The notes beneath the pieces were generated by a model that searched no databases, had not been told where the DNA came from, and saw nothing but the letters and a program-made list of their open reading frames with translations. Below are positions 45,194-55,721 of a DNA stretch of 64,000 nucleotides, piece after piece (the stretch's first letter is position 1; each line of letters starts with the position of its first letter). Location: assembly GCF_003048255.1 (NCBI RefSeq), contig NZ_CP028487.1, positions 1,860,001-1,924,000 on the forward strand. Direction: 5' to 3'. Source of the stretch: Yersinia massiliensis (GTDB taxonomy: Bacteria > Pseudomonadota > Gammaproteobacteria > Enterobacterales > Enterobacteriaceae). A program made the position numbers and the translations under genes.

Positions 45194-47275
45194 GTGAGCA
45201 TGGATATTACCGCGTTTTATCAGACGTTTTTTGATGAAGCAGATGAACTACTGGCGGATATGGAACAGCATTTGCTTTTGCTGGATCCATTGGCACCAGA
45301 CAATGAACAACTCAATGCCATTTTCCGCGCGGCTCATTCCATCAAAGGTGGGGCAGCGACGTTTGGCTTTACGGTATTGCAAGAGACAACCCATCTGTTG
45401 GAAAACCTGTTGGACGGTGCCCGCCGCGACGAAATGCGTCTGAGCACTGATATCATCAACCTGTTTTTGGAAACGAAAGATATTATGCAGGAACAGTTGG
45501 ACGCCTATAAAACCTCGCAGGAACCCAATGCGGAAAGCTTTGAGTATATTTGCCACGCCTTGCGCCAGTTGGCACTTGAAGCATTAGACCAACCGGCCAC
45601 CGCGAATACGCCTTTAGCGACATCCAGCAGTGAAAGTGCCGCTGTTGTGGAAACCAAGGCTAGTGGTAAATCGCCAGCTTTAGTTCAGGGCGGTATGCGC
45701 ATCCGCTTATCGGGCTTAAAAGAGCAAGAAATCCCATTGATGCTCGAAGAGCTGGGCAATCTCGGGGAAGTTCAAGATCCGCATCAAACGATAGATAGCC
45801 TTGAAGCCACCTTAATTACTTCCGTCAATGAAGATGATATCAGCGCTGTACTCTGTTTTGTCTTGGAACCTGAGCAGATCAGTTTTGTGCAGGCCGAGTC
45901 ATTAGCAGCGACTGATGATGTTGTTGAGGTGGATGTTGCTGAAGTCGGTGTTATAGAAGCTGATGTACCTCAAGCCGCCGTCGCACCGATGGCCGAAATC
46001 AAAGCTACACCGAAGGTTGCTGGTGCAGTTACCGCACCGGCCAGCTCTGAACACGTGAAGCCGAAAGCGAAAGCTAGTGAATCTACCAGCATTCGCGTCG
46101 CAGTTGAAAAGGTCGATCAGCTGATTAATTTGGTGGGTGAACTGGTTATTACTCAATCCATGCTTGCACAGCGATCCAGCATCCTCGACCCCGTGATTAA
46201 CGGTGATTTGCTCAATAGCATGGGGCAGTTGGAACGTAACGCGCGGGACTTGCAAGAGTCGGTCATGTCTATCCGCATGATGCCGATGGAGTATGTCTTC
46301 AGCCGTTTCCCGCGCTTGGTTCGTGACTTGGCCAGCAAACTGAATAAGCAGGTTGAACTGACGTTACTGGGCAGCTCGACCGAACTGGATAAAAGCCTGA
46401 TCGAGCGCATTATCGATCCATTAACGCACTTGGTGCGTAACAGTCTCGATCACGGCATTGAAGATGCGCAAACCCGTGTTGCGGCAGGGAAACAACCGGT
46501 TGGTAATCTGACACTGTCAGCGGAACATCAGGGCGGCAATATTTGCATCGAAGTGCTCGATGATGGCGCGGGTCTGAATCGGCAGAAAATCTTGGCGAAA
46601 GCGCAGTCGCAAGGAATGGCCGTTAACGAACACATGAGCGATGAAGATGTCGGGATGCTGATTTTTGCACCGGGTTTCTCCACCGCTGAGCAAGTGACGG
46701 ATGTTTCTGGCCGTGGCGTTGGCATGGACGTGGTGAAGCGAAATATTCAGGAAATGGGCGGCCATGTGCAAGTCAGTTTCCAGGCGGGTAAAGGGACATC
46801 GATCCGTATTTTGCTGCCATTGACGCTGGCTATCCTTGATGGCATGTCTGTCAAAGTCAGTGATGAAGTCTTTATTTTGCCGCTCAATGCGGTGATGGAG
46901 TCACTGCAACCGTTGGCAGAAGATTTGCACCCGCTGGCGGGCGGAGAACGTGTGTTACAAGTGCGCGGTGAGTATCTACCGTTGGTAGAACTGTATCGGG
47001 TATTTGATGTTGAAAATGCGAAAACCGAAGCCACTCAAGGCATTGTTGTGATTCTGCAAAGTGCTGGCCGTCGTTATGCGCTGTTGGTCGACCAACTGAT
47101 TGGCCAGCATCAAGTGGTGGTGAAAAATCTAGAAAGTAACTATCGCAAGGTGCCCGGCATTTCAGCCGCGACCATTTTGGGTGATGGTAGTGTCGCGTTA
47201 ATTGTTGATGTATCTGCTTTGCAGGCCCTAAATCGGGAAAAGCGTGTGACGGTTGAAAGTACTGTCGCCGCATAG
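45194..47275 (+). CDS. cheA: CheA, chemotaxis histidine kinase
   Basis: This 693-aa protein starts at GTG 45194, by homology with E. coli MSMDISDF. The P1 phosphotransfer domain has His48 in NAIFRAAHSIKGGAATFGF. P2 binds CheY/CheB (~160-230), and a dimerisation helix follows. The kinase domain has the N box (HLVRNSLDHGIE), G1 (VLDDGAGLN) and F/G2 (FAPGFSTAEQVTDVSGRGVG). The C-terminal P5 domain is CheW-like. It phosphorylates CheY and CheB in response to chemoreceptors. The RBS GAGGTGACACC overlaps the end of motB. Confidence 0.97.
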   Translation: MSMDITAFYQTFFDEADELLADMEQHLLLLDPLAPDNEQLNAIFRAAHSIKGGAATFGFTVLQETTHLLENLLDGARRDEMRLSTDIINLFLETKDIMQEQLDAYKTSQEPNAESFEYICHALRQLALEALDQPATANTPLATSSSESAAVVETKASGKSPALVQGGMRIRLSGLKEQEIPLMLEELGNLGEVQDPHQTIDSLEATLITSVNEDDISAVLCFVLEPEQISFVQAESLAATDDVVEVDVAEVGVIEADVPQAAVAPMAEIKATPKVAGAVTAPASSEHVKPKAKASESTSIRVAVEKVDQLINLVGELVITQSMLAQRSSILDPVINGDLLNSMGQLERNARDLQESVMSIRMMPMEYVFSRFPRLVRDLASKLNKQVELTLLGSSTELDKSLIERIIDPLTHLVRNSLDHGIEDAQTRVAAGKQPVGNLTLSAEHQGGNICIEVLDDGAGLNRQKILAKAQSQGMAVNEHMSDEDVGMLIFAPGFSTAEQVTDVSGRGVGMDVVKRNIQEMGGHVQVSFQAGKGTSIRILLPLTLAILDGMSVKVSDEVFILPLNAVMESLQPLAEDLHPLAGGERVLQVRGEYLPLVELYRVFDVENAKTEATQGIVVILQSAGRRYALLVDQLIGQHQVVVKNLESNYRKVPGISAATILGDGSVALIVDVSALQALNREKRVTVESTVAA

Positions 47276-47395
47276 CGGATGTCCCAATAGGACGCCTGTA
47301 TTAAATCCATATGAAAACAGGTGCAGGGCTGTGAAGGATGTTTCCGGCCCTGAAAAAAAACATAAATTCAACCTACTGATTGAAGGGTAAAAAAC

Positions 47396-47893
47396 ATGGC
47401 AGGACTAGCAACCGTCACGAAGCTGGCTGGCGAAACGGTAGGACAAGAGTTCCTGATTTTTACGCTGGGCGATGAAGAGTACGGCATTGATATTCTGAAA
47501 GTGCAAGAGATTCGAGGTTACGATCAGGTGACTCGTATTGCTAACACGCCTGCATTTATCAAGGGTGTGACTAACTTACGTGGTGTGATTGTGCCGATTA
47601 TTGACCTGCGGGTTAAATTTGCGCAGAAGGGCGTAAGTTATAACGAAAATACCGTGGTGATCGTGTTGAATCTGGATCATCGCGTCGTGGGTATTGTGGT
47701 TGATGGCGTGTCAGATGTGTTGTCATTGACCAATGAGCAAATCCGCCCAGCGCCTGAGTTTGCGGTGACGTTAGCGACGGAGTATCTCACTGGGTTAGGC
47801 TCTTTGGGTGAGAGAATGCTGATTTTGGTTGATATTGAGAAGTTGTTGAGTAGTGAAGAGATGTCGTTGATTGATGCGGTGGCGAAGGGATAA
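47396..47893 (+). CDS. cheW: CheW, chemotaxis coupling protein
   Basis: 165 aa, almost the exact length of E. coli CheW. It is a two-lobed SH3-like beta barrel ([20 protein letters not shown], then the receptor-contact segment [16 protein letters not shown]). It bridges CheA to chemoreceptors in the arrays. It ends the motABcheAW operon and is followed directly by the repeat-rich insertion. Confidence 0.97.
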   Translation: MAGLATVTKLAGETVGQEFLIFTLGDEEYGIDILKVQEIRGYDQVTRIANTPAFIKGVTNLRGVIVPIIDLRVKFAQKGVSYNENTVVIVLNLDHRVVGIVVDGVSDVLSLTNEQIRPAPEFAVTLATEYLTGLGSLGERMLILVDIEKLLSSEEMSLIDAVAKG

Positions 47894-47907
47894 GGTTTTG
47901 GCTTAGC

Positions 47908-48350
47908 GATCGGTTCGGTTGTTATCACTTCAGTGCTCACTTTGGCTCTGATGCCTCAACCGCCAATGGGGTCAGAAGCGCGTGACCCCATTGGAGCCCC
48001 CGCGCTTGCGCACGTATCGCTTGTTTGCTTCGCAGGTGGCTCCGATTGTTTTGTTTGGTGATCGGTTCGGTTGACATGAGATCGGCGCTCACTTTGGCTC
48101 TGATGCCTCAACCGCCAATGGGGTCACAAGCGCGTGACCCCATTGGAGCCCCCGCGCTTGCGCACGGATTGCTTGACTGCTTTGCTGGGGGGGGTTGGGC
48201 TGGTGATCGGTTCGGTTGACATGAGATTGGCGATCACCTTGGCTCTGATGCCTCAACCGCCAATGGGGTCACAAGCGCGTGACCCCCTTGGAGCCCCCGC
48301 GCTTGCGCACGTATCGCTTGCCTGCTTCGCAGGTTCCCTCACTTATCGTT
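47908..48350 (+). repeat. Three tandem copies of a ~150-bp unit
   Basis: Copies begin at 47908, 48060 and 48205 with gatcggttcggttg. All contain tttggctctgatgcctcaac followed by cgccaatggggtca, then agcgcgtgacccc and ggagcccccgcgcttgcgca. Copies 1 and 2 are 152 and 145 bases long. They differ mainly at their last 30-40 bases. Confidence 0.9.
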
Positions 48351-48380
48351 TCGGCTGACGGACCGCCGTGATTCGCTCCT

Positions 48381-48584
48381 GCTCAAGCACGGCTTGCTCG
48401 GCATCCATGCCTCGCGTCCTACCTTCACTCTTCATTCGGCAGCTCAAATGTGCTTTAAACTTCAAGGTCAAAATCATGGCCTATGGCCTTTGACGTTGAG
48501 CGCAATCAGGAATATTGCCGACGAGGATAGAGGGTAGAGTGAGCGGGCAGGACGCCCGCGAAAAGCGCGCTTGAGCATGGATGC
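48381..48584. repeat. Imperfect long inverted repeat
   Basis: GCTCAAGC (48381-48388) and GCATCCATGC (48401-48410) have inverted partners GCTTGAGC (48569-48576) and GCATGGATGC (48575-48584). Further partial matches lie between them (cgcgtcct versus aggacgcccgcg, and ggtcaaaat versus tttgacgtt). The block folds back around a centre near 48480. Confidence 0.6.
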
Positions 48585-48727
48585 GAATTGCGCTGGCTCG
48601 TTAGCCGAAAGACGTAGGAGGTTTACCCGCAGGGCAATATTTCGCGCAAAGGCGCGGGTGTTGGGCCGCCGCCCTGCGGCCCGACTCGGTTGAGGCTACA
48701 AGGGTAAAGTAGCCACAGAACGCCTAT

Positions 48728-48803
48728 CAACCGAAACCAGATCCAGTCCTCAACCGAAACCAAATCCAGTCCTCAACCGAAAACCAGCTCCAATCCCCAA
48801 CCG
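48728..48803 (+). repeat. 23-bp minisatellite, three copies
   Basis: Units at 48728, 48751 and 48774 start with CAACCGAAACCA and end in TCCAGTCCT-like sequence; a final CAACCG stands at 48798. The start word CAACCGAAC is the reverse complement of the gttcggttg that opens each large repeat copy, so the whole block is bounded by inverted repeats. Confidence 0.8.
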
Positions 48804-48831
48804 TGCGAAAAAAATAATCCCCCCTCTCCAG

Positions 48832-48858
48832 TAAAGTTCCCCCCCTTAATGCCGATAA
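48832..48858 (+). promoter_or_regulatory. Sigma-28 promoter of the chemoreceptor-cheRBYZ operon
   Basis: TAAAGTTC (48832-48839), 11-base spacer, GCCGATAA (48851-48858): 7/8 and 8/8 with exact spacing. It would transcribe both chemoreceptor genes and cheRBYZ. Confidence 0.92.
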
Positions 48859-48939
48859 CACCTTTAATTAGGCGTCTTGTGATTTGACGTACCCGTATTT
48901 TGACATACCTATGTTTTGACGTACTTATGAAGGGACAAC

Positions 48940-50613
48940 ATGTTTAAGCGTATGAAAGTGGTCACCAGCCTGCTGCTGGTGTTAGTGCTATTTGGTGCCT
49001 TACAGCTGGTTTCCAGCGGGCTTTTCTTCAACTCCCTGAAAAATGACAAAGAAAACTTCGAAGTTTTGCAAGTTATCCGTCAGCAACAATCAGTGTTGAA
49101 CGAGAGCTGGGTAAATCTGCTGCAAACACGTAATACACTGAACCGCGCCGGCATCCGCTACATGATGGATGTTAACCACACCGGCAGTGGTCCAACGGTC
49201 AATGATCTGTTGGCTTCCGCAAAAGGGACTCTGGGTGTGGCAGCCGACCGTTTTAAAAATTATGAGCAAATTCCGCAAGATAGCCAACAAAGTGCAGAGT
49301 CGGCGAAAAAATTAAAACAAACCTATGACCAATATTTTGGTGCGTTGACTGAGCTTATCCAATTGATGGAAGCCGGCAAAATCAATGAATTCTTTGATCA
49401 GCCAACCTCTAGCTTCCAAAATGCGTTCGAGCAAGATTACAACACCTACCTGACACAGAATGACCGTTTGTATGCCTCCGCAGTGGAAGATAGCAACCAG
49501 TCCTTCAGTTTTGCGATGGGCGTGATTGTGACCGTGCTGATTGCGGTGCTGGCTGTCATTATCATTGTGTGGCTGGGTATGCAGCACATCTTGATTAACC
49601 CACTGAAACATCTGATTGAGCACATTAAACACATCGCTAACGGAGATTTAACTCAGACCATTGAGGTGCATAGCCGCAATGAAATGGGCACCTTGGCCGC
49701 AAGTTTGAAACACATGCAAACTGAGTTGGCGACGACCGTCAATGATGTCCGTTTAGGGGCTGATGCCATCTACAGCGGCGCTTCTGAAATTGCTGCGGGT
49801 AACAACGATCTGTCTGCCCGTACTGAAGAACAAGCGGCATCGCTGGAAGAAACTGCCGCTAGCATGGAGCAGTTAACGGCGACCGTGAAACAGAATGCGG
49901 AAAATGCCCGTCAGGCTAGTCAATTGGCATTGAGTGCCTCAGAAACTGCGCAAAAAGGCGGAAAAGTCGTCGCGAACGTGGTGCAAACCATGCATGAGAT
50001 CGCCGGTAGTTCGCAGAAAATTGCTGACATTACCAGCGTCATCGACGGCATTGCCTTCCAAACCAATATTCTGGCATTGAATGCTGCCGTTGAAGCTGCC
50101 CGTGCGGGTGAGCAAGGTCGCGGTTTTGCCGTGGTCGCTGGTGAAGTGCGTAACTTGGCACAACGCAGTGCTCAAGCGGCAAAAGAAATTAAAGGCTTAA
50201 TCGAAGACTCCGTTAGCCGTGTCGATATGGGTTCAGTACTGGTCGAAAGCGCCGGTGAAACCATGGGCGATATCGTTAATGCGGTCACTCGCGTCACCGA
50301 CATCATGGGCGAAATCGCTTCCGCCTCGGATGAACAAAGTCGCGGTATTGATCAAGTGGGTCAGGCGGTCACCGAAATGGACCGCGTAACACAACAAAAC
50401 GCCTCTTTGGTGGAAGAGTCAGCCTCTGCCGCCGCCGCACTGGAAGAGCAAGCCAGTATGCTAACCCAATCCATGTCGGTATTTGTTCTCCGTATGGACA
50501 GTGCAAGTAACACCAAAAATGTCAAAAAAACCAAGCAACCGACGCAGGAATTGAGCGGCTCTGCGAAAAAAACACTGGGAAGTGACCTGCAAGATAACTG
50601 GGAAACTTTCTAG
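48940..50613 (+). CDS. Methyl-accepting chemotaxis protein, NWETF tail
   Basis: A 557-aa chemoreceptor of the Tsr/Tar type. The N-terminal helix ([20 protein letters not shown]) and a four-helix periplasmic domain (~35-190) contain the Tar/Tsr-like [14 protein letters not shown] segment. A second helix ([20 protein letters not shown]) leads to a HAMP domain and a signalling hairpin ([20 protein letters not shown]). It ends in NWETF for CheR/CheB docking. Serine or aspartate is a likely ligand because of the ligand-domain similarity, but the choice is open. It heads the second chemotaxis operon. Confidence 0.94.
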   Translation: MFKRMKVVTSLLLVLVLFGALQLVSSGLFFNSLKNDKENFEVLQVIRQQQSVLNESWVNLLQTRNTLNRAGIRYMMDVNHTGSGPTVNDLLASAKGTLGVAADRFKNYEQIPQDSQQSAESAKKLKQTYDQYFGALTELIQLMEAGKINEFFDQPTSSFQNAFEQDYNTYLTQNDRLYASAVEDSNQSFSFAMGVIVTVLIAVLAVIIIVWLGMQHILINPLKHLIEHIKHIANGDLTQTIEVHSRNEMGTLAASLKHMQTELATTVNDVRLGADAIYSGASEIAAGNNDLSARTEEQAASLEETAASMEQLTATVKQNAENARQASQLALSASETAQKGGKVVANVVQTMHEIAGSSQKIADITSVIDGIAFQTNILALNAAVEAARAGEQGRGFAVVAGEVRNLAQRSAQAAKEIKGLIEDSVSRVDMGSVLVESAGETMGDIVNAVTRVTDIMGEIASASDEQSRGIDQVGQAVTEMDRVTQQNASLVEESASAAAALEEQASMLTQSMSVFVLRMDSASNTKNVKKTKQPTQELSGSAKKTLGSDLQDNWETF

Positions 50614-50696
50614 ATAAAACCCTACAACCCTTCATCGCTGAAATGGGCTGGGTGTTACCTGCCAACTCAATGATGCTGGGTAGATAAAATAAATAA

Positions 50697-50716
50697 AGCC
50701 GGCCAACGAGCCGGCT
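50697..50716 (+). terminator. GC hairpin between the two chemoreceptor genes
   Basis: AGCCGGC (50697-50703) pairs with GCCGGCT (50710-50716). There is no U-tract, and the next gene starts 15 bases later. It may attenuate transcription or stabilise mRNA, lowering expression of the second receptor and cheRBYZ relative to the first. The effect is an inference. Confidence 0.45.
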
Positions 50717-50730
50717 GAGAAGAGGTTACG

Positions 50731-52368
50731 ATGTTTAGCCGAATCCGGATTTCTACCAGCTTTTTCCTGTTATTGATCTTAATTTGCACGATCCAGTTAA
50801 TTTCGAGTGGTCTGTCATTCACGGCTTTTCGCTCAGACTACCAAAACTTAAATCGTGTGGATCTCAGTAGTCAGCAACGGGATGCTTTAAGCCTCAGTTG
50901 GGTATCCTTACTTCAAGCGCGTAATACCTTAAACCGAGCGGGGACTCGCTCGGCTCTCAAAGTTCCTCAGGAGCAAGTTAATGCATTAATGGGCAATGCC
51001 CGTAGCTCATTGCAGAAAGCTGATCTTTATTTCAATCAATTTTTGGCTGTGCCACGGCTGGATGAAAGCGAAACCGGCGGTGAATTGCTGGAAGCGACCA
51101 AAAACAGTTATCAGAATCTACGCGTCTCGCTACGGCAGTTAATCGATTTTCTGGAAGCCGGTAATTTACAAGCGTTTATGGACCAGCCAACACAGAAAAC
51201 ACAAGATTTATTCGAAGCGGATTTCTTGCAGTACTTGCAATACGCCAATGAAGTGATTGCAGAGGCAGGTACGGGGAATCAGCAGGCTTATCATCTCTCT
51301 ATGTGGATATTTGGTGGCGCAATTCTGATGGTGATCGCGATGGCGATTTCGTCCCTCATCTGGCTGCGGACCATGTTTGTTAACCCCCTGAAGATCATGC
51401 GCTCTCACTTTGACCGCATCGCGCAGGGAGATTTATCGGGTCAGATTGATGTATCTGGCCGTAATGAAATTAGTCAGATGTTTGCCAGTTTACGCACCAT
51501 GCAGCACTCACTTATCACCACGGTGAGTCATGTTCGTGACGGTACGCAATCCATGTTGACGGGCATTCAAGAAATTTCTGCTGGCAACAATGATTTGTCG
51601 GCGAGAACTGAACAGCAAGCCGCTTCATTGGAACAAACGGCAGCCAGTATGGAGCAACTGACCGCGACGGTGAAACAGAACGCGGATAACGCACGTCAAG
51701 CCACGCAACTGGCGCAAAATGCTTCAGGCACTGCGGCAAAAGGGGGCGAGTTAGCGGGCAGTGTTGTCACCACCATGCATGCTATCGAAACCAGTTCGAA
51801 GAAGATTGGTGCCATCATCAGTGTGATAGATGGTATTGCCTTCCAGACCAACATACTGGCATTAAATGCCGCGGTTGAAGCGGCGCGAGCGGGTGAGCAG
51901 GGGCGCGGGTTTGCCGTGGTCGCCGGTGAAGTCCGCAATTTAGCCCAGCGCAGTGCGCAAGCAGCAAAAGAAATCAAAGTGTTGATCGAGGAATCGGTCA
52001 GCCGTGTGAGCCAGGGGTCCACTCTGGTCGAAAATGCGGGGACTACCATGGAAGAGATCGTTCGCTCAGTGACTCGGGTTACCGACATTATGGGTGAAAT
52101 CGCTTCCGCTTCGGATGAACAGAGCCGAGGAATTGAGCAGGTTTCACTCGCGGTAACACAAATGGATCAGGTCACTCAGCAAAACGCCGCATTAGTGGAA
52201 GAGGCTGCGGCTGCGGCTAACGCATTGGAAGAGCAGGCAAGTCTGCTCTCCCATGCAGTGTCTGTTTTTCGTTTGGAGCAGGATAGCGACGACGGGGAGG
52301 GGCACGCAGCAGTGAGCAGTGGTAAGCAACCAGTTGTGAAGGAAATCCCAGATTGTCAAACGGCGTAA
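50731..52368 (+). CDS. Methyl-accepting chemotaxis protein without NWETF
   Basis: 545 aa with the same architecture as its neighbour: N-terminal helix [20 protein letters not shown], a periplasmic domain with [15 protein letters not shown], second helix [22 protein letters not shown], and signalling domain ([20 protein letters not shown]). It ends in IPDCQTA rather than NWETF, so it depends on the other receptors in the array for methylation, as E. coli Tap and Trg do. The position between the first receptor and cheR matches E. coli tap. The signalling halves are close paralogues. Confidence 0.93.
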   Translation: MFSRIRISTSFFLLLILICTIQLISSGLSFTAFRSDYQNLNRVDLSSQQRDALSLSWVSLLQARNTLNRAGTRSALKVPQEQVNALMGNARSSLQKADLYFNQFLAVPRLDESETGGELLEATKNSYQNLRVSLRQLIDFLEAGNLQAFMDQPTQKTQDLFEADFLQYLQYANEVIAEAGTGNQQAYHLSMWIFGGAILMVIAMAISSLIWLRTMFVNPLKIMRSHFDRIAQGDLSGQIDVSGRNEISQMFASLRTMQHSLITTVSHVRDGTQSMLTGIQEISAGNNDLSARTEQQAASLEQTAASMEQLTATVKQNADNARQATQLAQNASGTAAKGGELAGSVVTTMHAIETSSKKIGAIISVIDGIAFQTNILALNAAVEAARAGEQGRGFAVVAGEVRNLAQRSAQAAKEIKVLIEESVSRVSQGSTLVENAGTTMEEIVRSVTRVTDIMGEIASASDEQSRGIEQVSLAVTQMDQVTQQNAALVEEAAAAANALEEQASLLSHAVSVFRLEQDSDDGEGHAAVSSGKQPVVKEIPDCQTA

Positions 52369-52396
52369 CGAAGACGGTATTGTGGGGTGAAACTGG

Positions 52397-53257
52397 ATGA
52401 AACCTTCACCCCAAGAATCTGGATCGATTTTGACCCAGATGATTCAGCGGCTCCCGCTGTCGGATGTCCACTTCCGGCGCATTTGCCAACTTATTTATCA
52501 ACGGGCCGGTATTGTACTGGCCGATCACAAACGAGAAATGGTCTATAACCGCTTAGTTAGGCGGTTGAGATTGCTGGATATTAACGACTTTGGTCAATAT
52601 TTGGCATTGCTAGAAAGTGATCCGAACAGTGCAGAGTGGCAGGCGTTTGTTAATGCGCTGACCACTAACCTGACGGCCTTTTTCCGTGAGGCGCACCATT
52701 TTCCGATTCTGGCTGAACATGCACGCCAGCGGTCGGGAACTTATTCGGTCTGGAGCACGGCGGCATCGACGGGTGAAGAACCTTATTCTATTGCCATGAC
52801 ATTAAGTGATGCACTAGGAAATCGTTCGGGCGCTTGCCAAGTCATTGCCAGTGACATCGATACGCAAGTTTTAGACAAAGCAGTGAGCGGCGTCTATCGG
52901 CAAGATGAGTTGCGTTCATTGTCGGCGCAACAGATGCAACGCTACTTCTTGCGTGGCACTGGCCCGCATCAGGGCATGGTGCGGGTACGGCCAGATCTGG
53001 CCAATATGATCCAGTTCCAGCAGCTCAATCTGTTGGCACCGGATTGGGCCTTGCCAGGCCAGTTTGATGCGATATTTTGTCGTAACGTGATGATTTATTT
53101 TGATAAAGAAACGCAGGAGCGCATTCTGCGTCGCTTTGTCCCTTTGCTAAAACCCGGCGGCCTGATGTTTGCAGGTCACTCGGAGAATTTCAGCCAAATT
53201 AGTCGGGAATTCTATTTGCGCGGGCAGACCGTTTATGGGCTGACCAAGGAGAGGTGA
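52397..53257 (+). CDS. cheR: CheR, chemoreceptor methyltransferase
   Basis: 286 aa. It transfers methyl groups from S-adenosylmethionine to receptor glutamates. The N-terminal helical domain ([20 protein letters not shown]) and the catalytic domain ([18 protein letters not shown] [20 protein letters not shown], then [18 protein letters not shown]) are complete. The beta-subdomain that binds NWETF lies at ~150-200. Its stop overlaps the cheB start. Confidence 0.97.
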   Translation: MKPSPQESGSILTQMIQRLPLSDVHFRRICQLIYQRAGIVLADHKREMVYNRLVRRLRLLDINDFGQYLALLESDPNSAEWQAFVNALTTNLTAFFREAHHFPILAEHARQRSGTYSVWSTAASTGEEPYSIAMTLSDALGNRSGACQVIASDIDTQVLDKAVSGVYRQDELRSLSAQQMQRYFLRGTGPHQGMVRVRPDLANMIQFQQLNLLAPDWALPGQFDAIFCRNVMIYFDKETQERILRRFVPLLKPGGLMFAGHSENFSQISREFYLRGQTVYGLTKER

Positions 53258-54306
53258 TGAGTAAAATCAGAGTATTGTGCGTTGATGATTCTGCATTGAT
53301 GCGTCAGTTGATGACAGAGATTATTAACAGTCACCCAGATATGGAAATGGTTGCTGCTGCACCCGATCCTTTGGTCGCCCGCGATTTGATCAAAAAATTC
53401 AATCCACAGGTTTTGACGCTCGACGTTGAAATGCCCCGTATGGATGGGTTGGATTTCCTTGAGAAATTGATGCGCTTGCGGCCAATGCCGGTGGTGATGG
53501 TTTCATCATTAACCGGTAAAAATTCCGAGATAACCATGCGAGCGCTGGAATTGGGGGCCATCGATTTTGTCACCAAACCGCAATTGGGGATCAGAGAGGG
53601 GATGCTGGCATACAGCGAGTTGATCGCGGAGAAAATCCGCACCGCTGCGAAAGCCCGCTTACCACAGCGAGGCCCAGAACACGCGCCAGTGATGCTCACG
53701 CATACCCCGCTGCTCAGTAGCGAAAAATTAATCGCTATCGGGGCTTCGACTGGGGGAACCGAAGCCATTCGTACCGTGTTGCAGCCATTGCCGCCGACCA
53801 GCCCAGCACTGCTGATTACTCAGCATATGCCACCGGGTTTTACCCGTTCATTTGCTGAGCGGCTCAATAAGTTATGCCAGATTACGGTGAAAGAAGCAGA
53901 AGACGGTGAGCGGGTATTGCCCGGACACGCCTATATTGCACCCGGTGATCGGCACATGGAATTGGCACGTAGTGGGGCAAACTATCAAGTGCGCATCCAT
54001 GACGGGCCTGCTGTGAATCGCCATCGTCCCTCGGTCGATGTGCTATTTCGATCCGTGGCGCAGTATGCGGGGCGAAATGCAGTTGGCGTGATCCTGACGG
54101 GTATGGGGAATGACGGTGCCGCCGGTTTATTGGAAATGCATCGGGCAGGGGCTTATACCATCGCACAAAACGAAGCCAGTTGTGTGGTCTTCGGCATGCC
54201 GCGTGAGGCCATCGGCATGGGCGGTGTCAATGAAATACTGGATTTGAACCAAATAAGCCAGCGTATGTTGGCGCAGATTAGTAGTGGTCAAGCCCTACGT
54301 ATATAA
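53257..54306 (+). CDS. cheB: CheB, chemoreceptor methylesterase
   Basis: 349 aa from the ATG at 53257, which overlaps the cheR stop (TGATG). The receiver domain has Asp56 in [15 protein letters not shown]. The esterase domain has the catalytic Ser in [12 protein letters not shown], the His in TQHMPPGFT and the Asp in GMGNDGAAG. It removes methyl groups from receptors after phosphorylation by CheA, and deamidates glutamines. Confidence 0.97.
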   Translation: MSKIRVLCVDDSALMRQLMTEIINSHPDMEMVAAAPDPLVARDLIKKFNPQVLTLDVEMPRMDGLDFLEKLMRLRPMPVVMVSSLTGKNSEITMRALELGAIDFVTKPQLGIREGMLAYSELIAEKIRTAAKARLPQRGPEHAPVMLTHTPLLSSEKLIAIGASTGGTEAIRTVLQPLPPTSPALLITQHMPPGFTRSFAERLNKLCQITVKEAEDGERVLPGHAYIAPGDRHMELARSGANYQVRIHDGPAVNRHRPSVDVLFRSVAQYAGRNAVGVILTGMGNDGAAGLLEMHRAGAYTIAQNEASCVVFGMPREAIGMGGVNEILDLNQISQRMLAQISSGQALRI

Positions 54307-54358
54307 AGCGACTTTGGGCATTCATTTTCTTCCGATGAAAATCGGGTGTAGATATTAA

Positions 54359-54784
<426 letters not shown>

Positions 54785-54793
54785 GGAGGCGGA

Positions 54794-55438
54794 ATGAATA
54801 ACCATCAAATGCCTGCATCAGATGCGGCATCAGCCAGTGATATTATTAGCCGTATCGGTAGCCTCACACGGATGCTACGCGACAGTTTACGTGAATTAGG
54901 TCTGGATCAAGCCATTGCTCAGGCGGCGGAAGCGATCCCTGACGCTCGTGATCGTTTGGACTACGTGGTCCATATGACGGCGCAAGCCGCGGAAAGAGCG
55001 TTGAACTGCGTGGAAGCGGCGCAACCCCGCCAGAATGAACTCGAGTCATCAGCGAAAGCGCTTAAAGTTCGTTGGGATGAATGGTTTGCTAACCCAATCG
55101 AGCTTTCTGATGCACGATCTTTGGTCACGGATACCCGTGATTATCTGGATGTCGTGCCACAACATACCGCTTTTACCAACGCGCAATTGTTGGAAATCAT
55201 GATGGCGCAGGATTTCCAAGACCTCACCGGTCAGGTCATTAAGCGCATGATGGATGTGGTGCAAGAGATTGAGAAACAACTGCTGATGGTGCTGATGGAA
55301 AATATTCCCGATATGCCGTCAAAACCGCAGAAATCCACTGATAGCCTACTCAATGGGCCGCAAATGGATAAAAACGGTGCCGGTGTCATTGCCAGCCAAG
55401 ATCAAGTTGACGATCTGTTGGACAGCTTAGGTTTCTAA
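54794..55438 (+). CDS. cheZ: CheZ, CheY-P phosphatase
   Basis: 214 aa, as in E. coli. It is a long helical hairpin with the catalytic glutamine in [20 protein letters not shown], and a C-terminal CheY-binding peptide ([13 protein letters not shown]) that is the hallmark of CheZ. It dephosphorylates CheY-P. It starts 9 bases after cheY and closes the operon at a strong terminator. Confidence 0.97.
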   Translation: MNNHQMPASDAASASDIISRIGSLTRMLRDSLRELGLDQAIAQAAEAIPDARDRLDYVVHMTAQAAERALNCVEAAQPRQNELESSAKALKVRWDEWFANPIELSDARSLVTDTRDYLDVVPQHTAFTNAQLLEIMMAQDFQDLTGQVIKRMMDVVQEIEKQLLMVLMENIPDMPSKPQKSTDSLLNGPQMDKNGAGVIASQDQVDDLLDSLGF

Positions 55439-55458
55439 GTCGACTAAAGATGATAGAG

Positions 55459-55500
55459 GCATACAGATGAGAGGAGACTCTCATCTGTATGCTTTCTTAT
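55459..55500 (+). terminator. Terminator of the chemoreceptor-cheRBYZ operon
   Basis: GCATACAGATGAGAG pairs perfectly with CTCTCATCTGTATGC (15-bp stem, loop GAGA, 55459-55492), followed by TTTCTTAT. A very strong intrinsic terminator. Confidence 0.92.
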
Positions 55501-55721
55501 CCCATCAACCTTCCGCCAACGTTCTCACACCACCACAACCTGCTATTGAACGCGGTTGGATATCGCTCATCCACGAAATAACCCACTAATTACAGCGTTG
55601 TTCCATCCATAGGCTTATGGAATGTTTGGCATCCTAAGCTTCAATTTTTGTCTCTTATCCATTTCCCTGATACGGAACGCTCACAGAACAGGACCCATTA
55701 TGCTGAATAGGAATAGTGGCG

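Larger units (their letters stand above)
47894..48939. other. 1046-bp non-coding, repeat-rich insertion
   Basis: Between cheW and the chemoreceptor gene there is no gene. The region is built of repeats: three ~150-bp tandem copies, then a ~230-bp partly palindromic block, then a 23-bp minisatellite. The sigma-28 promoter of the next gene is at its right end. Chance open frames here have no family resemblance. In E. coli this join (cheW to tar) is short. Confidence 0.7.

Noticed and set aside
47908..48350. CRISPR array or tandem gene for the three ~150-bp repeats
   Set aside because: Repeat units are too long, with no unique spacers or cas genes; short frames through them have no ribosome sites.
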